Assembly (NCBI GenBank): GCA_036387335.1
Contig: DASVTZ010000126.1
Span: forward strand, 18,586-82,585
Reading direction: 5' to 3'
DNA: 64,000 nucleotides
Source of the DNA: Longimicrobium sp.
GTDB taxonomy: Bacteria; Gemmatimonadota; Gemmatimonadetes; Longimicrobiales; Longimicrobiaceae
The notes under the pieces are model-generated. The model did not search any database and was not told the DNA's origin. It saw only the letters and a list, made by a program, of their open reading frames with translations. Position numbers and translations under genes: made by a program. The number at the start of each line of letters is the position of its first letter. Within the stretch, counting starts at the first letter, position 1. Below, in pieces: positions 44,277 through 55,951 of this stretch.

Positions 44277-45506
44277 GTGCAAAAGATCGCTCTTGCCGCG
44301 GCCGCGGCGCTCGTCTGCGCCATGCCGGCCGCCGCGCAGTCTGCCCGCGTGCGCGACGTCCCGCGCCGCCCCGTGCTGTGGGCGCAGGCGGACACCAACA
44401 ACGCCAACACGTACTACCTGCACGGCGTCAACCGCATCGCGGACCGCCCGGCGGAGGCGGCCGCCGCCTTCTACTGGGCGGCGCGGCTGAAGCCCGGGTG
44501 GGCGGAGCCGCTGTACGGCCGGCGGGTGGCGCTGCTGATGACGGACCCCGACCGCCTCGTCCGCTACATGGAGAACAACCGGGGCACCCTCCGCTCGGCC
44601 GAGATCCAGGCGATCGACTCGCTCCAGCTCCGGGCGCTCTCGCTGGATCCGTTCCTGGTGGAGACGTTCGAGCGGCCGATGATGCGGGTGTACATGACGC
44701 GCGCGGTGATGGAGGACATGCGCCGGGAGACGGGCGACGCCAACTCGGCGCTCGCGGCGCACCTGGTGGAGACCTGGCTCCGCAGCAGCGACCCCGCGAT
44801 GCGCGCCCGGGTGGCCTACAGCGAGGGGCGCTTTCCGCAGGCGCTCGGCGAGTACGAGCGGGCGCTGTCGCGCGCCAGCGCCCGCGACAAGCCGTACATC
44901 CACCCCATGGTGGGGAGGATCCACTTCTTCACCGGCAACCTGGCCAAGGCCGCGGAGCACTTCACCGCCGCCGCCGAGGGGATGCGCAAGGAAGACGCGC
45001 GCGACCTTGTGCTCGTCTACCAGAGCAAGGCGCTGATGGAGCACAGCCTGGGCGCCGTGTACGAGAAGATGGGGAACGCCGCGGCCGCGCAGGAAGCGTA
45101 CGGGCGCGCGCTGCAGGAAGACCTGTCGTTTGCCCCCGCGCACCGCGCCCTGAGCGCGCTGGCCATGGCGCGCGGCGACACCGCCACCGCCGTGAGCGAG
45201 CTGGCGCTGGCCGTGGAGCTGAGCCCGGACGACGCCGCGGCGCGCGTGCAGTACGGGCTGCTGCTGGTGCGCACCCGCAAGGCCCAGGAAGCCCTCGCCG
45301 AGTTCAAGCGCGCCGCCGAGCTGGAGCCGTACTACGCCATCCCACACCTTATGATGGCGCGCCTGTACGACTCGTCGGGGATGCCGCAGGAGGCGCTCGA
45401 CAACTACCGGGCGTACGTGACGCGCGCCGCCCGCGACGACGCTGGCTACGCCAACGCGCAGGAGCGGATCGCCGCGCTCGACGCCCAGATCAAGGCCATG
45501 CCGTGA
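44277..45506 (+). CDS. Secreted TPR protein
   Basis: 409 residues from GTG at 44277. It has a signal peptide (IALAAAAALVCAMPAAAQ). TPR units run from residue 40 to the end: YYLHGVNRIADRPAEAAAAFYWAARLKP, QALGEYERALSRASA, AAAQEAYGRALQED, EALAEFKRAAELEP and EALDNYRAYV. It probably scaffolds periplasmic complexes. Its stop overlaps the GTG of the S41 protease gene (GTGA), so the pair is coupled and may work as protease and adaptor. Confidence 0.85.
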   Translation: MQKIALAAAAALVCAMPAAAQSARVRDVPRRPVLWAQADTNNANTYYLHGVNRIADRPAEAAAAFYWAARLKPGWAEPLYGRRVALLMTDPDRLVRYMENNRGTLRSAEIQAIDSLQLRALSLDPFLVETFERPMMRVYMTRAVMEDMRRETGDANSALAAHLVETWLRSSDPAMRARVAYSEGRFPQALGEYERALSRASARDKPYIHPMVGRIHFFTGNLAKAAEHFTAAAEGMRKEDARDLVLVYQSKALMEHSLGAVYEKMGNAAAAQEAYGRALQEDLSFAPAHRALSALAMARGDTATAVSELALAVELSPDDAAARVQYGLLLVRTRKAQEALAEFKRAAELEPYYAIPHLMMARLYDSSGMPQEALDNYRAYVTRAARDDAGYANAQERIAALDAQIKAMP

Positions 45507-47077
45507 GGCGCGCCATCCTGACGGCCGCCGCCGCGGCCGTCCTTCCGCTCGCCGCGGCGGCGCAGGAGGCGGTCGTGCGCCCGCGCAGCACCGCCGAGGA
45601 CCTGCAGATGTTCAGCCAGGTCCTCAACCAGATCCGCGTGAACCACCCGGACTCCATCGACACCCACCGCCTCTTCATGGCCGCCGTGGAGGGGATGGTG
45701 CGCGCCGCCGATCCGCACTCGTACGTCATCACCTCGGCGCGCCTGTCGCCGCAGAAGGAAAAGGACTACCGCGAGGGCCGCCTCTTTCCGGTGCCCATCG
45801 AGTGGGACTTCGCGCGCGGCACGCCGGTGGTGCGCAGCGTGGCGCCAGGCTCGGCGGCGGCGCGGCAGGACATCCTCCCCGGCGACGTCCTCGTCGCCGC
45901 CGACGGCCACCCGGTGCGCGCGGAGAGCCCCTTCGAGCTGGAGGTGGTGCTCTCCGGCACCCGCAACTCCACCGTGGCCCTGCGGCTGGAGCGCGAGCGC
46001 GTCGACGGCTCGGTGGCCGAGCTGGAGCGTACCGTCCGCCGCGAGCGCTCCGAGGAGGGCACCGCCGTCCCCGCCGTGCTGATGCTGGACGACAGCACGG
46101 GCTACGTGCGCGTGACCACCTTTTCCAACATGCGCGCCGCGGAGGACCTCCACGCCGCCCTCGCGAAGCTGGAGGGCACGGGGATGCGCCGCCTCCTGCT
46201 GGACCTGCGCGACAACGGCGGTGGCATGGTGGACGAGGCGTCCAGGGTGGCGGGCGAGTTCCTCCCCTCGGGCACCGTCGTCTACTCGTCCGAGGGCCGC
46301 AAGGCCGACGTTGCCGAGACGGTGCGGGTGCAGCGCTCCTTCTGGCGGCGCGAGCGGCAGTACCCCGTCGTGCTGATGGTGAACGGGGGCACCGCCAGCG
46401 CATCGGAGCTGGTGGCGGGCGCGCTGCAGGACCACGACCGGGCGCTGGTGGTGGGGCGCCCAACCTTTGGCAAGTCGCTGCTGATGCGCGGCTTCCCCAT
46501 GACCGACGGCTCGGCGATCATGCTGGTGATCGGCCACATCAAGACGCCGTGCGGCCGCGTGGTGCAGCGCCAGTACCGTGACGTGCGCGTGAACGACTAC
46601 TACCGCATGGCCCGCACGGCGCGCGACACCGCGGGGCGCCCCTCGTGCCGCACCACCGGCGGGCGCGTGGTGTACGGCGGCGGCGGCATCTTTCCCGACG
46701 TGGTCACCCCCGAAGCGGAGCCGGACCCGCTCTGGCTCGCCCGCCTGCGCGAGGAGGACCTCCCCACGCGCTGGATTGGCGGCTACCTGAGCGCCAACGC
46801 CGCCGCCTTCCCCTCGGCCGACGCCCTCGCCGCCTCGCCGCGCCTTCCCGATGCCGCGCTGGCGGACTTCCGCGCTTTTGCCGCGCGCGCCGGCCACACG
46901 CTCCCCGCCGGCCCCGATGCGGATGCGCGGCTGCAGCGCGTCCTAGCCCGCGGCATCGCCTTCGCCAGGTGGGGCGACACCGGCTACTACCGCCTCGTCG
47001 CCGTCACCGACCCGCAGGTGCGCGAAGCCGCATCGCAGTTCGGCAAAGCAGCGGAGGTGCTGCGGCCGGCGCCTTGA
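45503..47077 (+). CDS. S41-family C-terminal processing protease
   Basis: 524 residues from a GTG overlapping the TPR stop. Signal peptide, then a PDZ domain (about 100-175, VRSVAPGSAAARQDILPGD) and an S41 protease core: MRRLLLDLRDNGGGMVDEA, then the catalytic Ser in NGGTASASELVAGAL and Lys in GRPTFGKSLLM. A C-terminal extension of about 130 residues follows. Tail-specific proteases trim or degrade periplasmic proteins. The coupled TPR protein is the likely adaptor, as in NlpI-Prc of enterobacteria; this analogy is inferred. Confidence 0.88.
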   Translation: MRRAILTAAAAAVLPLAAAAQEAVVRPRSTAEDLQMFSQVLNQIRVNHPDSIDTHRLFMAAVEGMVRAADPHSYVITSARLSPQKEKDYREGRLFPVPIEWDFARGTPVVRSVAPGSAAARQDILPGDVLVAADGHPVRAESPFELEVVLSGTRNSTVALRLERERVDGSVAELERTVRRERSEEGTAVPAVLMLDDSTGYVRVTTFSNMRAAEDLHAALAKLEGTGMRRLLLDLRDNGGGMVDEASRVAGEFLPSGTVVYSSEGRKADVAETVRVQRSFWRRERQYPVVLMVNGGTASASELVAGALQDHDRALVVGRPTFGKSLLMRGFPMTDGSAIMLVIGHIKTPCGRVVQRQYRDVRVNDYYRMARTARDTAGRPSCRTTGGRVVYGGGGIFPDVVTPEAEPDPLWLARLREEDLPTRWIGGYLSANAAAFPSADALAASPRLPDAALADFRAFAARAGHTLPAGPDADARLQRVLARGIAFARWGDTGYYRLVAVTDPQVREAASQFGKAAEVLRPAP

Positions 47078-47092
47078 GGGTGAACAGCGATT

Positions 47093-47177
47093 TCACACAG
47101 AGACGCAGAGGGCAGGGAAAGAACGGGCAGGAGGTTTTCTCTGTATCTTATCGTTGATCTCCGTGCCCTCTGTGTGA
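47093..47177. repeat. Inverted repeat, copy B (diverged)
   Basis: TCACACAGAGACGCAGAG at the left pairs loosely with CTCCGTGCCCTCTGTGTGA at the right around a 50-base centre. It is a diverged relative of the CTCACGCGGAGACG elements. Confidence 0.55.
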
Positions 47178-47203
47178 GGCCCGTTGTTTCGAGCCAGCCA
47201 AAC

Positions 47204-47240
47204 AAGAGCGCCCCGCGGATACACTCCGCGGGGCGCTCTT
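47204..47240. terminator. Bidirectional terminator
   Basis: AAGAGCGCCCCGCGGA (47204-47219) and TCCGCGGGGCGCTCTT (47225-47240) form a perfect 16-pair stem with a five-base loop. It lies between the convergent S41 protease and nucleotidyltransferase genes and serves both. Confidence 0.75.
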
Positions 47241-47261
47241 CACTTTGCACTGCCTGGGCCT

Positions 47262-47741
47262 TCAAAACGTAACCGCCTCGCGCAGCACCTGTTCCCGCAG
47301 GTCCGGCGCGAGACCGCGTTCCGTCACCAGATCGACGCGGCGCCCGAGCAGGGTTTCCAGATCGGCGACCAGTCCACCGGGGAACCAGGAGCTGGTGGCG
47401 GGCCCCGCATCCACGAGGAAGTCCACGTCGCTCTCGGGGCCCGCTTCACCACGCGCCACGGAGCCAAAGAGGCGCACGTTCCGCGCGCCATGTTGCTCTG
47501 CGATACAGCGGATCATATCCCGGTTGGCGCGGATCAGCTCACGGATGCTCATTCCAGCGTCTACGAGCAGTTTGTTCTGCGCCGCACAATGGCGTGTATC
47601 CTCCATGACCGCGCGCTTGATGAGCTCGTCCCGCTCCTCCGGTGTGAAGCGGCTGGCGATCCTGCCTCGAACCGCGCCCGAGAAGTCGAATCGGGGCGGC
47701 ACCTCGAGCTCCTGCTCGTCCTTTGCAGACTGATCGCTCAT
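47262..47741 (-). CDS. Minimal nucleotidyltransferase (MNT) protein with N-terminal extension
   Basis: 159 residues from the ATG at 47741 with GGAGG nine bases before; an ATG at 47792 lacks one. The C-terminal half is an MNT domain: LFGSVARGEAGPESDVDFLV, with the GSxxRG and DxD metal-binding motif, then LETLLGRRVDLVTERGL. An N-terminal 70-residue helical segment (FTPEERDELIKRAVMEDTRH) precedes it. MNT proteins usually pair with HEPN toxins and act as AMPylating antitoxins; no HEPN gene is adjacent, so the partner may lie in the N-terminal segment or elsewhere. Confidence 0.8.
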   Translation of the reverse strand: MSDQSAKDEQELEVPPRFDFSGAVRGRIASRFTPEERDELIKRAVMEDTRHCAAQNKLLVDAGMSIRELIRANRDMIRCIAEQHGARNVRLFGSVARGEAGPESDVDFLVDAGPATSSWFPGGLVADLETLLGRRVDLVTERGLAPDLREQVLREAVTF

Positions 47742-48003
47742 GTCGAGTCGCCTCCGCTCCCGCGCCGCCGCGTACTCCTTCCGGGCCTCCATCCAAGCTC
47801 AAACATCCTGATCGAATACACAAGGGCGCCGGTATTCCGCCATGAACATGACGATTCGGTGCTGCGGCATGCCTTATCGGAGCGCCCGTAGAGCGTTTGG
47901 CGCCAGCGGTTTGCATGCCGAATACAGGGTGCTTGCGCGGGGAATTCTTTCCTTCATATTTGGCTGTCCGAATGCGTTTCGCAGACCAACCGGCAGGTAC
48001 GAG

Positions 48004-48324
48004 ATGGCGAAGACTCTGATGGAGAAAAGCGCCGCGATGGCGCCCGCTCCGGTGTTGCCGAGCGGCAAGCTGATCGACGTGTACGTCGTTCCCAAGGAGG
48101 GGAAGTGGCTGGTGCGCGTGCGCGGGGTGCTCCGCAGCACCCACAAGACCCGCGACCAGGCGATCAACGCCGCGATGAAGATCGCCCACCAGACGGAATG
48201 CAACGTCGTGGTCCGCGGTCTGGACGGGAAGATCGAGAAGCGGCTTTCGGGCTCCCTTGCGGACGCGCTGATGCTGAAGCTTTGGAAGCGGATCTACAAG
48301 CGTCACCTGCGGGGGGAGATCTGA
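48004..48324 (+). CDS. DUF2188 protein, possible antitoxin
   Basis: 106 residues from ATG at 48004. The core KLIDVYVVPKEGKWLVRVRG followed by STHKTRDQAINAAMKIAHQ matches DUF2188, a small alpha/beta fold of unknown role. The N-terminus has an Ala/Met-rich stretch and the C-terminus is basic (LWKRIYKRHLRGEI). It ends 13 bases before the PIN gene on the same strand, an arrangement typical of an antitoxin followed by a toxin. Confidence 0.7.
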   Translation: MAKTLMEKSAAMAPAPVLPSGKLIDVYVVPKEGKWLVRVRGVLRSTHKTRDQAINAAMKIAHQTECNVVVRGLDGKIEKRLSGSLADALMLKLWKRIYKRHLRGEI

Positions 48325-48337
48325 CGCCCATGGGCCG

Positions 48338-48769
48338 GTGCACCGCGTGACCTACGACACGAACGTAATCATTCGATACCGCCCGGCGACCTTCCCCGCC
48401 GGGTTTTTTATGTCTGCCGTCGTACTACAGGAGCTAACTGCAGGCGCGAAAGACGCGGCAGAGGTGCGCGGACACGAAGAGTCGCGGAAGTACTACGAAA
48501 GCAGAGGTCGCCTGCTGGTGCCCACCGGGGAGGACTGGTGGCTCGCGGGAAAGGTGTTGAACTCGCTCCATCGCGGGCTCAGGTCCCACAAGAGGGGGCG
48601 CATCACCGCGATCTCCAAGGGGGAGCAGCAGCGCATCCTGCGGGACGTGCTTATCGCGCTGACGGCCCGGCGAGCGGGCGCGACCGTCGTCACGGAGAAC
48701 GTCTCGGACTTCGAGAAGATCCGGAACTTCTGCAACGTCAGGATCGTGCGCCCCGCCGAGATCCTCTGA
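48338..48769 (+). CDS. PIN-domain ribonuclease toxin (VapC-like)
   Basis: 143 residues from GTG at 48338 (GTG at 48347 is the alternative). It opens VTYDTNVIIRYRP, carrying the first catalytic Asp of PIN nucleases, has SAVVLQELTAGA with the conserved Glu, then LRDVLIALTARRAGATVVTENVSDFEKI, with two further Asp. The overall size suits VapC. It probably cleaves RNA with a divalent metal. The upstream DUF2188 protein is the likely partner, in place of a VapB-type antitoxin. Confidence 0.82.
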   Translation: MHRVTYDTNVIIRYRPATFPAGFFMSAVVLQELTAGAKDAAEVRGHEESRKYYESRGRLLVPTGEDWWLAGKVLNSLHRGLRSHKRGRITAISKGEQQRILRDVLIALTARRAGATVVTENVSDFEKIRNFCNVRIVRPAEIL

Positions 48770-48784
48770 GCGGGCCGGCTCCGG

Positions 48785-49111
48785 CTACCATGCGCTCCGG
48801 ATCCGCCTCACCGAATCGCGCGTATCCGCGGAGAAGCGCGCGAGCTCGATGTCGGTGACGAGGCCGAGGGCGTCCATCTGCGCGAGCTGTATGCGGGCCA
48901 CGGAGCGGCGGGGGTCGTTGAACGTGTCGGCGAGGGTGCGGTCCCGCTTCGCGAGGAGGCGGTAGAGGCGGATGTAGCGCTCGTGGTTCGTCTCGCGCTC
49001 GTCGGCCACGATGGCGGCGCTCTCTTCCAGCACGCGGGCGCAGTAGCGGTCGAGGGCAGCTTCGCGCACGGCGCGGAACAGCTTCCAGTCGCTTTCCGGG
49101 ATCTCCCTCAT
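48785..49111 (-). CDS. Small conserved-looking helical protein
   Basis: 108 residues from the ATG at 49111. It is charged and helical: MREIPESDWKLFRAVREAAL, then ETNHERYIRLYRLLAKRD and DPRRSVARIQLAQMDALGLV. No known domain. Sequences of this type recur in this lineage as unassigned small proteins. It lies 16 bases downstream of the histidine kinase on the same strand and is probably co-transcribed with it. Confidence 0.65.
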   Translation of the reverse strand: MREIPESDWKLFRAVREAALDRYCARVLEESAAIVADERETNHERYIRLYRLLAKRDRTLADTFNDPRRSVARIQLAQMDALGLVTDIELARFSADTRDSVRRIRSAW

Positions 49112-49127
49112 GTGGGGCCTCCTGGGT

Positions 49128-50195
49128 TCAGTTCCGCGGCGCCGCGCCCTGGGCGATCCGCGGGAGCGTGAAGGAGAAGGTGCTCCCCTCACCGGGGCGG
49201 CTCTCGCCGGCGAGGGTGCCGCCGTGCGCGGCCACGATCTCGCGCGCGATGGCGAGGCCCAGGCCCGCGCCCGTGCCGCGGCCGTTGCCGAGGAGTGATT
49301 CCAGCTTGGCGGGCGGGATCCCGGCGCCGCTGTCGGCGACGAAGAAGCGGACCATGGCCTCCGAGCTCTCGGTGCCCAGGCGGATGGTGCCGCCGGGCGG
49401 GGTGTAGCGGATGGCGTTCCCCACCAGGTTCCCGAACACCTGCAGCACGCGCTCCGGGTCCGCCCACACCCACACCGGCTCGGCCGAGGCGACCACCAGC
49501 TCGATCCCGCGGTCCTCGGCCAGCGGGCGGCCCACGCACGCGGCGTCCACCACCAGCGCGCCCGCGGCGAACGGGCGCGGGGAGAGCCGGCTGGCCCGAT
49601 CGCCCGCGGGGCCCTGCGTCAGGTCCTGGATCAGCCGCTGCATCTGCTCGGCGGAGCGCAGGATGCCGCGCACCACGTCCCACGAGTCCGGGCAGCCGAG
49701 GGCGCCGGGGGTCTGAAGGAGGAGGTCGGCGTTGAGGAGGACCACCGCGAGCGGGTTGTTCAGGTCGTGCGACACCATGGCGCGGAAGCGCTCCTGTTCA
49801 TCCGCGATCCGCTTGCGCTCGGTGACATCCACCATGATGCCGCGAAGCTGCCGCACCACGCCGTCGTCGTCGCGCACCAGCCGCACGACGTCCCAGATCC
49901 ACCTTGCCGTGCCATCGGCGGCGGCGACGCGGTACTCGAACTGGCTGTCGCAACCCTCCCGCAGCCCGCGCAGGCAGGTCTCCACCGCCTCGTCGCGGTC
50001 CTCCGGGTGGAGGATCTTCATCCAGAAGCCGTCCTCCGTCCACGCCTCGGGCGGGTAGCCCAGGATGCGCTCCGCCTGCGGGCTCACGAATGTGAACTGG
50101 AACGTCTCCGTATCCGCCTCCCACACGATTGCGTCCAGCGAGCCGATCAGTTCGTGGTAGTAGCTTTCGAGCGGTGTGGCGGCGTGGAGGTCCAT
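49128..50195 (-). CDS. Cytoplasmic PAS sensor histidine kinase
   Basis: 355 residues from the ATG at 50195. A PAS domain (about 10-130: SLDAIVWEADTETFQFTFVS, ILGYPPEAW, GIMVDVTERKRI) is followed by HisKA with AMVSHDLNNPLAVVLL (His about 147) and an HATPase domain with NLVGNAIRYTPPGG, ADSGAGIPP and GLGLAIAREI. No membrane helix. It resembles the kinase at 34733 in its HisKA and ATPase regions. No response regulator is adjacent. Confidence 0.88.
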   Translation of the reverse strand: MDLHAATPLESYYHELIGSLDAIVWEADTETFQFTFVSPQAERILGYPPEAWTEDGFWMKILHPEDRDEAVETCLRGLREGCDSQFEYRVAAADGTARWIWDVVRLVRDDDGVVRQLRGIMVDVTERKRIADEQERFRAMVSHDLNNPLAVVLLNADLLLQTPGALGCPDSWDVVRGILRSAEQMQRLIQDLTQGPAGDRASRLSPRPFAAGALVVDAACVGRPLAEDRGIELVVASAEPVWVWADPERVLQVFGNLVGNAIRYTPPGGTIRLGTESSEAMVRFFVADSGAGIPPAKLESLLGNGRGTGAGLGLAIAREIVAAHGGTLAGESRPGEGSTFSFTLPRIAQGAAPRN

Positions 50196-50289
50196 GCGAG
50201 CGGGAAAGGCGGAGCGGGTACGTGGATTCGTCAGGGCCGCAACGATAATCATCGCACGAATGGCGAACAAGCGGCGCGTAGGACGACGA

Positions 50290-50350
50290 GACGCAGAGAG
50301 GCCGGAGGAGCTCCGCGCGCTCTTCTGGGTCTCTGCGCCTCTGCGTGAGG
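50290..50350. repeat. Inverted repeat, copy C (short)
   Basis: GACGCAGAGAGG on the left and TCTCTGCGCCTCTGCGTGAGG on the right flank a GC-rich centre. It is a shortened member of the family seen at 37459 and 55952, lying at the end of the beta-barrel gene. Confidence 0.5.
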
Positions 50351-50357
50351 CCCTTCG

Positions 50358-51344
50358 TCAGAACTCGACGCCCAGCGTGACCGGCGCGGCGCCCGCGGAA
50401 CCGCTTCCCATCTCGGCGGCGTGCGTGCCCGCTTCGGCGAACACGGAGACGCCGGCCAACCGCAGGCGGACGCCCGCCGCGATGGACACCCCAGGGCCGG
50501 TGCGGCTGAACGAGCGGGTGAAGCTGCCAAAGGGCGGGTTGTCCGGGCAGGAGACGAGCTCGCCGCCCTCGATGCAGATCCCGGTGGGCCCCTCGAACTC
50601 GGTGGATGCGACCCGCTGGTGGTACACGCCGCCGCCCAGGCGGGCGTACGGCCGCACGCGGTCACCCGCGATCGAGCCTTCCACCGCCAGCGCGAGCCCG
50701 GCTCCCGCAAAGGTGCTCCGGTCCTCGCGGCCCAGGCAGTAGAGCTGCCTCACCTGGTCGCCGCACGCCAGCGGCGAGCCCGTGGCCGTGCCGCGCTGCG
50801 CTAGCGCGTACGCCTCGGCGCGCAGCGCGGGCGATGCGCGGTAGAAGGCGAAGCTGCCCTGCGCGTGCCATCCCGGCCCCGAGGTCGGTCCGCTGTACGT
50901 AGCGCCGTACCCCGCGCCGATCATGCGGGGAAGGTCGCGCCACGGGGCATCCGTGTGGCGCGCGCGGCGGAGCGACACCGGCTCCACCTCCACCCCCGCC
51001 GTGCGCAGCGCCACCAGCACCGTCGCGGAGCGGTAGCCGGTCCGCTGCACGTGCAGCCGGTACTCGCCCGCCGTGACGCCGCCGAAGATGTACGCGCCCA
51101 GCGTGTCGGTTCGCGTGGCACGCGTCGCCTGCGCGAAGGCGGTGCGCGGCGCCGTGGGGAAGGCGGCGAGCGCCCCGCCATCGAGCGTCACGGTGGCGTC
51201 TGAGAGGGGCGCCGCGCTCCGGGCGTCGCGAACGGAGCCGGAAACGGTGCCGGCGCGCGGTTCGGGGGTCTGCGCCGCGAGGGGTACGGCGGCGAGCACG
51301 GCCAGCGCGAGCGCGCGGAGGGGGGCGATGCGGCACATCGGCAA
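50358..51344 (-). CDS. Outer-membrane protein with N-terminal carboxypeptidase-regulatory-like domain
   Basis: 328 residues. A signal peptide (ALALAVLAAVPLAAQ) precedes a beta-sandwich (about 30-125): GTVSGSVRDARSAAPLSDATVTL and GVTAGEYRLHVQRTGYRS, as in carboxypeptidase-regulatory folds. The rest looks like an outer-membrane barrel (GAGYGATYSGPTSG, YARLGGGVYHQRV, GVRLRLAGVSVFAEAG, ending GVEF). The four-Cys segment (PLACGDQVRQLYCLG; GICIEGGELVSCP) probably carries disulphides. The function is unknown. Confidence 0.75.
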   Translation of the reverse strand: MPMCRIAPLRALALAVLAAVPLAAQTPEPRAGTVSGSVRDARSAAPLSDATVTLDGGALAAFPTAPRTAFAQATRATRTDTLGAYIFGGVTAGEYRLHVQRTGYRSATVLVALRTAGVEVEPVSLRRARHTDAPWRDLPRMIGAGYGATYSGPTSGPGWHAQGSFAFYRASPALRAEAYALAQRGTATGSPLACGDQVRQLYCLGREDRSTFAGAGLALAVEGSIAGDRVRPYARLGGGVYHQRVASTEFEGPTGICIEGGELVSCPDNPPFGSFTRSFSRTGPGVSIAAGVRLRLAGVSVFAEAGTHAAEMGSGSAGAAPVTLGVEF

Positions 51345-51436
51345 GTCACACGGGTCGAAGCGGGGGAGCGCCGGGTCGTCCGGCGTTCATCACGGAGCAA
51401 TGCCCGGCAAGCGCCGGTTCTGACATCCGATCCCGC

Positions 51437-52759
51437 TCACCCGCCGTTTTCCGTGCGCCCCTCCCGCGCCCGGACGATGGAGGCAAAGGAGCGGATGCGC
51501 AGCTCGGCGGAGGTGAGGCCGGTGCGGGCCAGCGCATCGTCCTCGGCGATGGCGCCGCAGCCCACTGCGCGGAGAAAGAAGTTGAGGAGCCCCTGCCCGG
51601 TGGCCGCGTCGTCGAAGGCGTTGCCGACGCGGGTGGCTCGCGCTGCGCGATCCACGAAGTTGCGCAGGCGCTCGCCGGCGGCGTCCACGCCTTCCAGGAA
51701 GAAGCCGTACACCGCCGCGTAGCGCGACACGAGCTGCGCCGGATGCAGGTCCCAGCCCTGGTAGAAGCCCGATGCCAGGCCGTGCCTCACGTCGTCGTGG
51801 TGCACGCGCCACCCTCGATGCACCGCGGCCCGGTTTTCCACTTCCTGCTCGGCACTCAGCTCGCCGCGGTGCGGAGCGACGGGGAGGAGCGTGGTGGCGC
51901 CGTCCGACAACCGCACACCGCTCCCCGCGAGCGACACCTGCATGGCGTGGCGCGCCCAGTCGCACGCGGGGTGGCGCAGATGCTGATGGGCAGCGGTGAT
52001 CCCCAGCGCCGCCGTGTAGTCGTACGCGCCGAAGTGTGCGGCGACCACACGACCGCGACCCGCGCGCACCAGCCCTGGGAGCGCCGCGCGGCCCTCGTCG
52101 TCGAACAGCGCCTCGGGCGTCTCCACCATCAACTCCATGCGCAGCGTGCCGGCCGCGATTCCGTGCTCCGCCTCCAGCCGTTCCAAAAGGAGCGCGAGCA
52201 GCTCCGTTTGCTCCGGGACCGTCACCTTGGGGAGCGTGACGACGAAGCCCGGCGGCACGACGCCGCCCGTGGTGCCCAGCAGCGCGTTCGCGAAGCGGTG
52301 CAGTGTGCCAACGGCGCGGGCGCGCGTCTCCATCGTCAGCGCCTTGAGGCGGATGCCGATGAAGGGCGGGAGCGTCCCCTCCGCCATCCCGCGGGCGACT
52401 TCGCGGGCGGCGGTCTCGGCGTGCTCGTCCTCTTCGGCGTCGGGACGGACGCCGTAGCCGTCTTCGAAGTCGATGCGGAAGTCCTCCACCGGCTCGCGGT
52501 GCAGCTTGGCCCGCACCCGCTCCCACACCGCCTCCGCGTGCGCGTCCGTTCCCAGTGCGCTCGCCAGGGTGGGCGCGTCCGGGGCGTAGCGAGCGAGCGC
52601 CTCGAGTGCGCGGGTGCCCAGGCGTGGCGCCGTGTCCGCGCGGAATAGGTGCGCTCCGCCGTACACGGTGTGCACGGGCTGGCGTTCCGCGGGCTCTCCC
52701 GTGCGTGCGCGGGCCAGGGCGCGGGTCAGTCTGGCGTCGGCGTCTTCGAGTTCGGACAT
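51437..52759 (-). CDS. DUF6986 family, HpcH/HpaI aldolase-like protein
   Basis: 440 residues. It has the TIM-barrel lyase pattern of the citrate-lyase-beta/HpcH group: EDFRIDFEDGYGVRPDAEED, FIGIRLKALT, ELMVETPEALFDD (metal ligand Glu) and AAHFGAYDYTAALG. The C-terminal part has HHDDVRHGLASGFYQGWDLHPAQ. This arrangement suits DUF6986 proteins, found near purine-catabolism genes in other bacteria; none lie here. It is probably a metal-dependent C-C lyase of the cytoplasm with an unknown substrate. Confidence 0.8.
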   Translation of the reverse strand: MSELEDADARLTRALARARTGEPAERQPVHTVYGGAHLFRADTAPRLGTRALEALARYAPDAPTLASALGTDAHAEAVWERVRAKLHREPVEDFRIDFEDGYGVRPDAEEDEHAETAAREVARGMAEGTLPPFIGIRLKALTMETRARAVGTLHRFANALLGTTGGVVPPGFVVTLPKVTVPEQTELLALLLERLEAEHGIAAGTLRMELMVETPEALFDDEGRAALPGLVRAGRGRVVAAHFGAYDYTAALGITAAHQHLRHPACDWARHAMQVSLAGSGVRLSDGATTLLPVAPHRGELSAEQEVENRAAVHRGWRVHHDDVRHGLASGFYQGWDLHPAQLVSRYAAVYGFFLEGVDAAGERLRNFVDRAARATRVGNAFDDAATGQGLLNFFLRAVGCGAIAEDDALARTGLTSAELRIRSFASIVRAREGRTENGG

Positions 52760-52824
52760 CGGGTTGGTCGATGGGCATCGGCGGACCGCGCCGTCGCGCG
52801 ATACCGTGTGTGCCGTTGCGGGGT

Positions 52825-52830
52825 ATTATA
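52825..52830 (-). promoter_or_regulatory. -10 element upstream of the DUF6986 gene
   Basis: A perfect minus-strand TATAAT stands about 65 bases before the DUF6986 start; the -35 partner is weak. The rest of the 52760-53268 gap shows a possible TATATT (53106-53111) for lon, but no heat-shock operator that I can recognise. Confidence 0.45.
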
Positions 52831-53268
52831 TGATGCCCGGAGGGAAGGCGCCGGTGGGGAGTATGCGGCCCGGGCGGCGGGGGCGGCGGGTGGCAGGGCA
52901 CGGGCAGCCACGTGGGGCGGCCCCTACAGGGTTGGGTGCGAAGGGGGCGGGCGTCGGGGTGCGGCGAGGGTGGGCGCGATGAATCGCGCCCCTACAAGGG
53001 TGGTGTGGTGGTTCACGCCGTTGTGACGGTAGTTCATGCCTGAACGACAGCGGGATGGGGGAGGCTACCGCCGCGATGACAGCAGCGGAAATGTAGGGGA
53101 GGTGTTATATTAAGTGCATCAAACAACGGGACTTAGACACGTTCGGGGTGGCTGGCGGGGGGCGGTTTTCGCGTGGCAGGGCTTGTGCGAAACGCCATCC
53201 CCAGCACGCCGTCCGGGCCGCACGAGGCGCGGCGGACGGCGACCCCTTCTTGAAGGAAGGATGACGAG

Positions 53269-55857
<2,589 letters not shown>

Positions 55858-55876
55858 TCCGCTGAAGTTTCACAAA

Positions 55877-55913
55877 CCAGGGGCCCCGGAGAGCGAACTC
55901 CGGGGCCCCTTGG
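55877..55913 (+). terminator. Terminator of lon
   Basis: CCAGGGGCCCCGGAG and CTCCGGGGCCCCTTGG pair (12 perfect central base pairs, loop of six), starting 19 bases after the lon stop. Confidence 0.7.
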
Positions 55914-55951
55914 CCGGTCTCATGCGACCTGTGTAAGTCGGCAACAGAAGT

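Noticed and set aside
44219..45502. Upstream extension of the S41 protease frame
   Set aside because: It is out of frame with the TPR gene that clearly occupies this segment; the GTGA overlap at 45503 gives the proper start.
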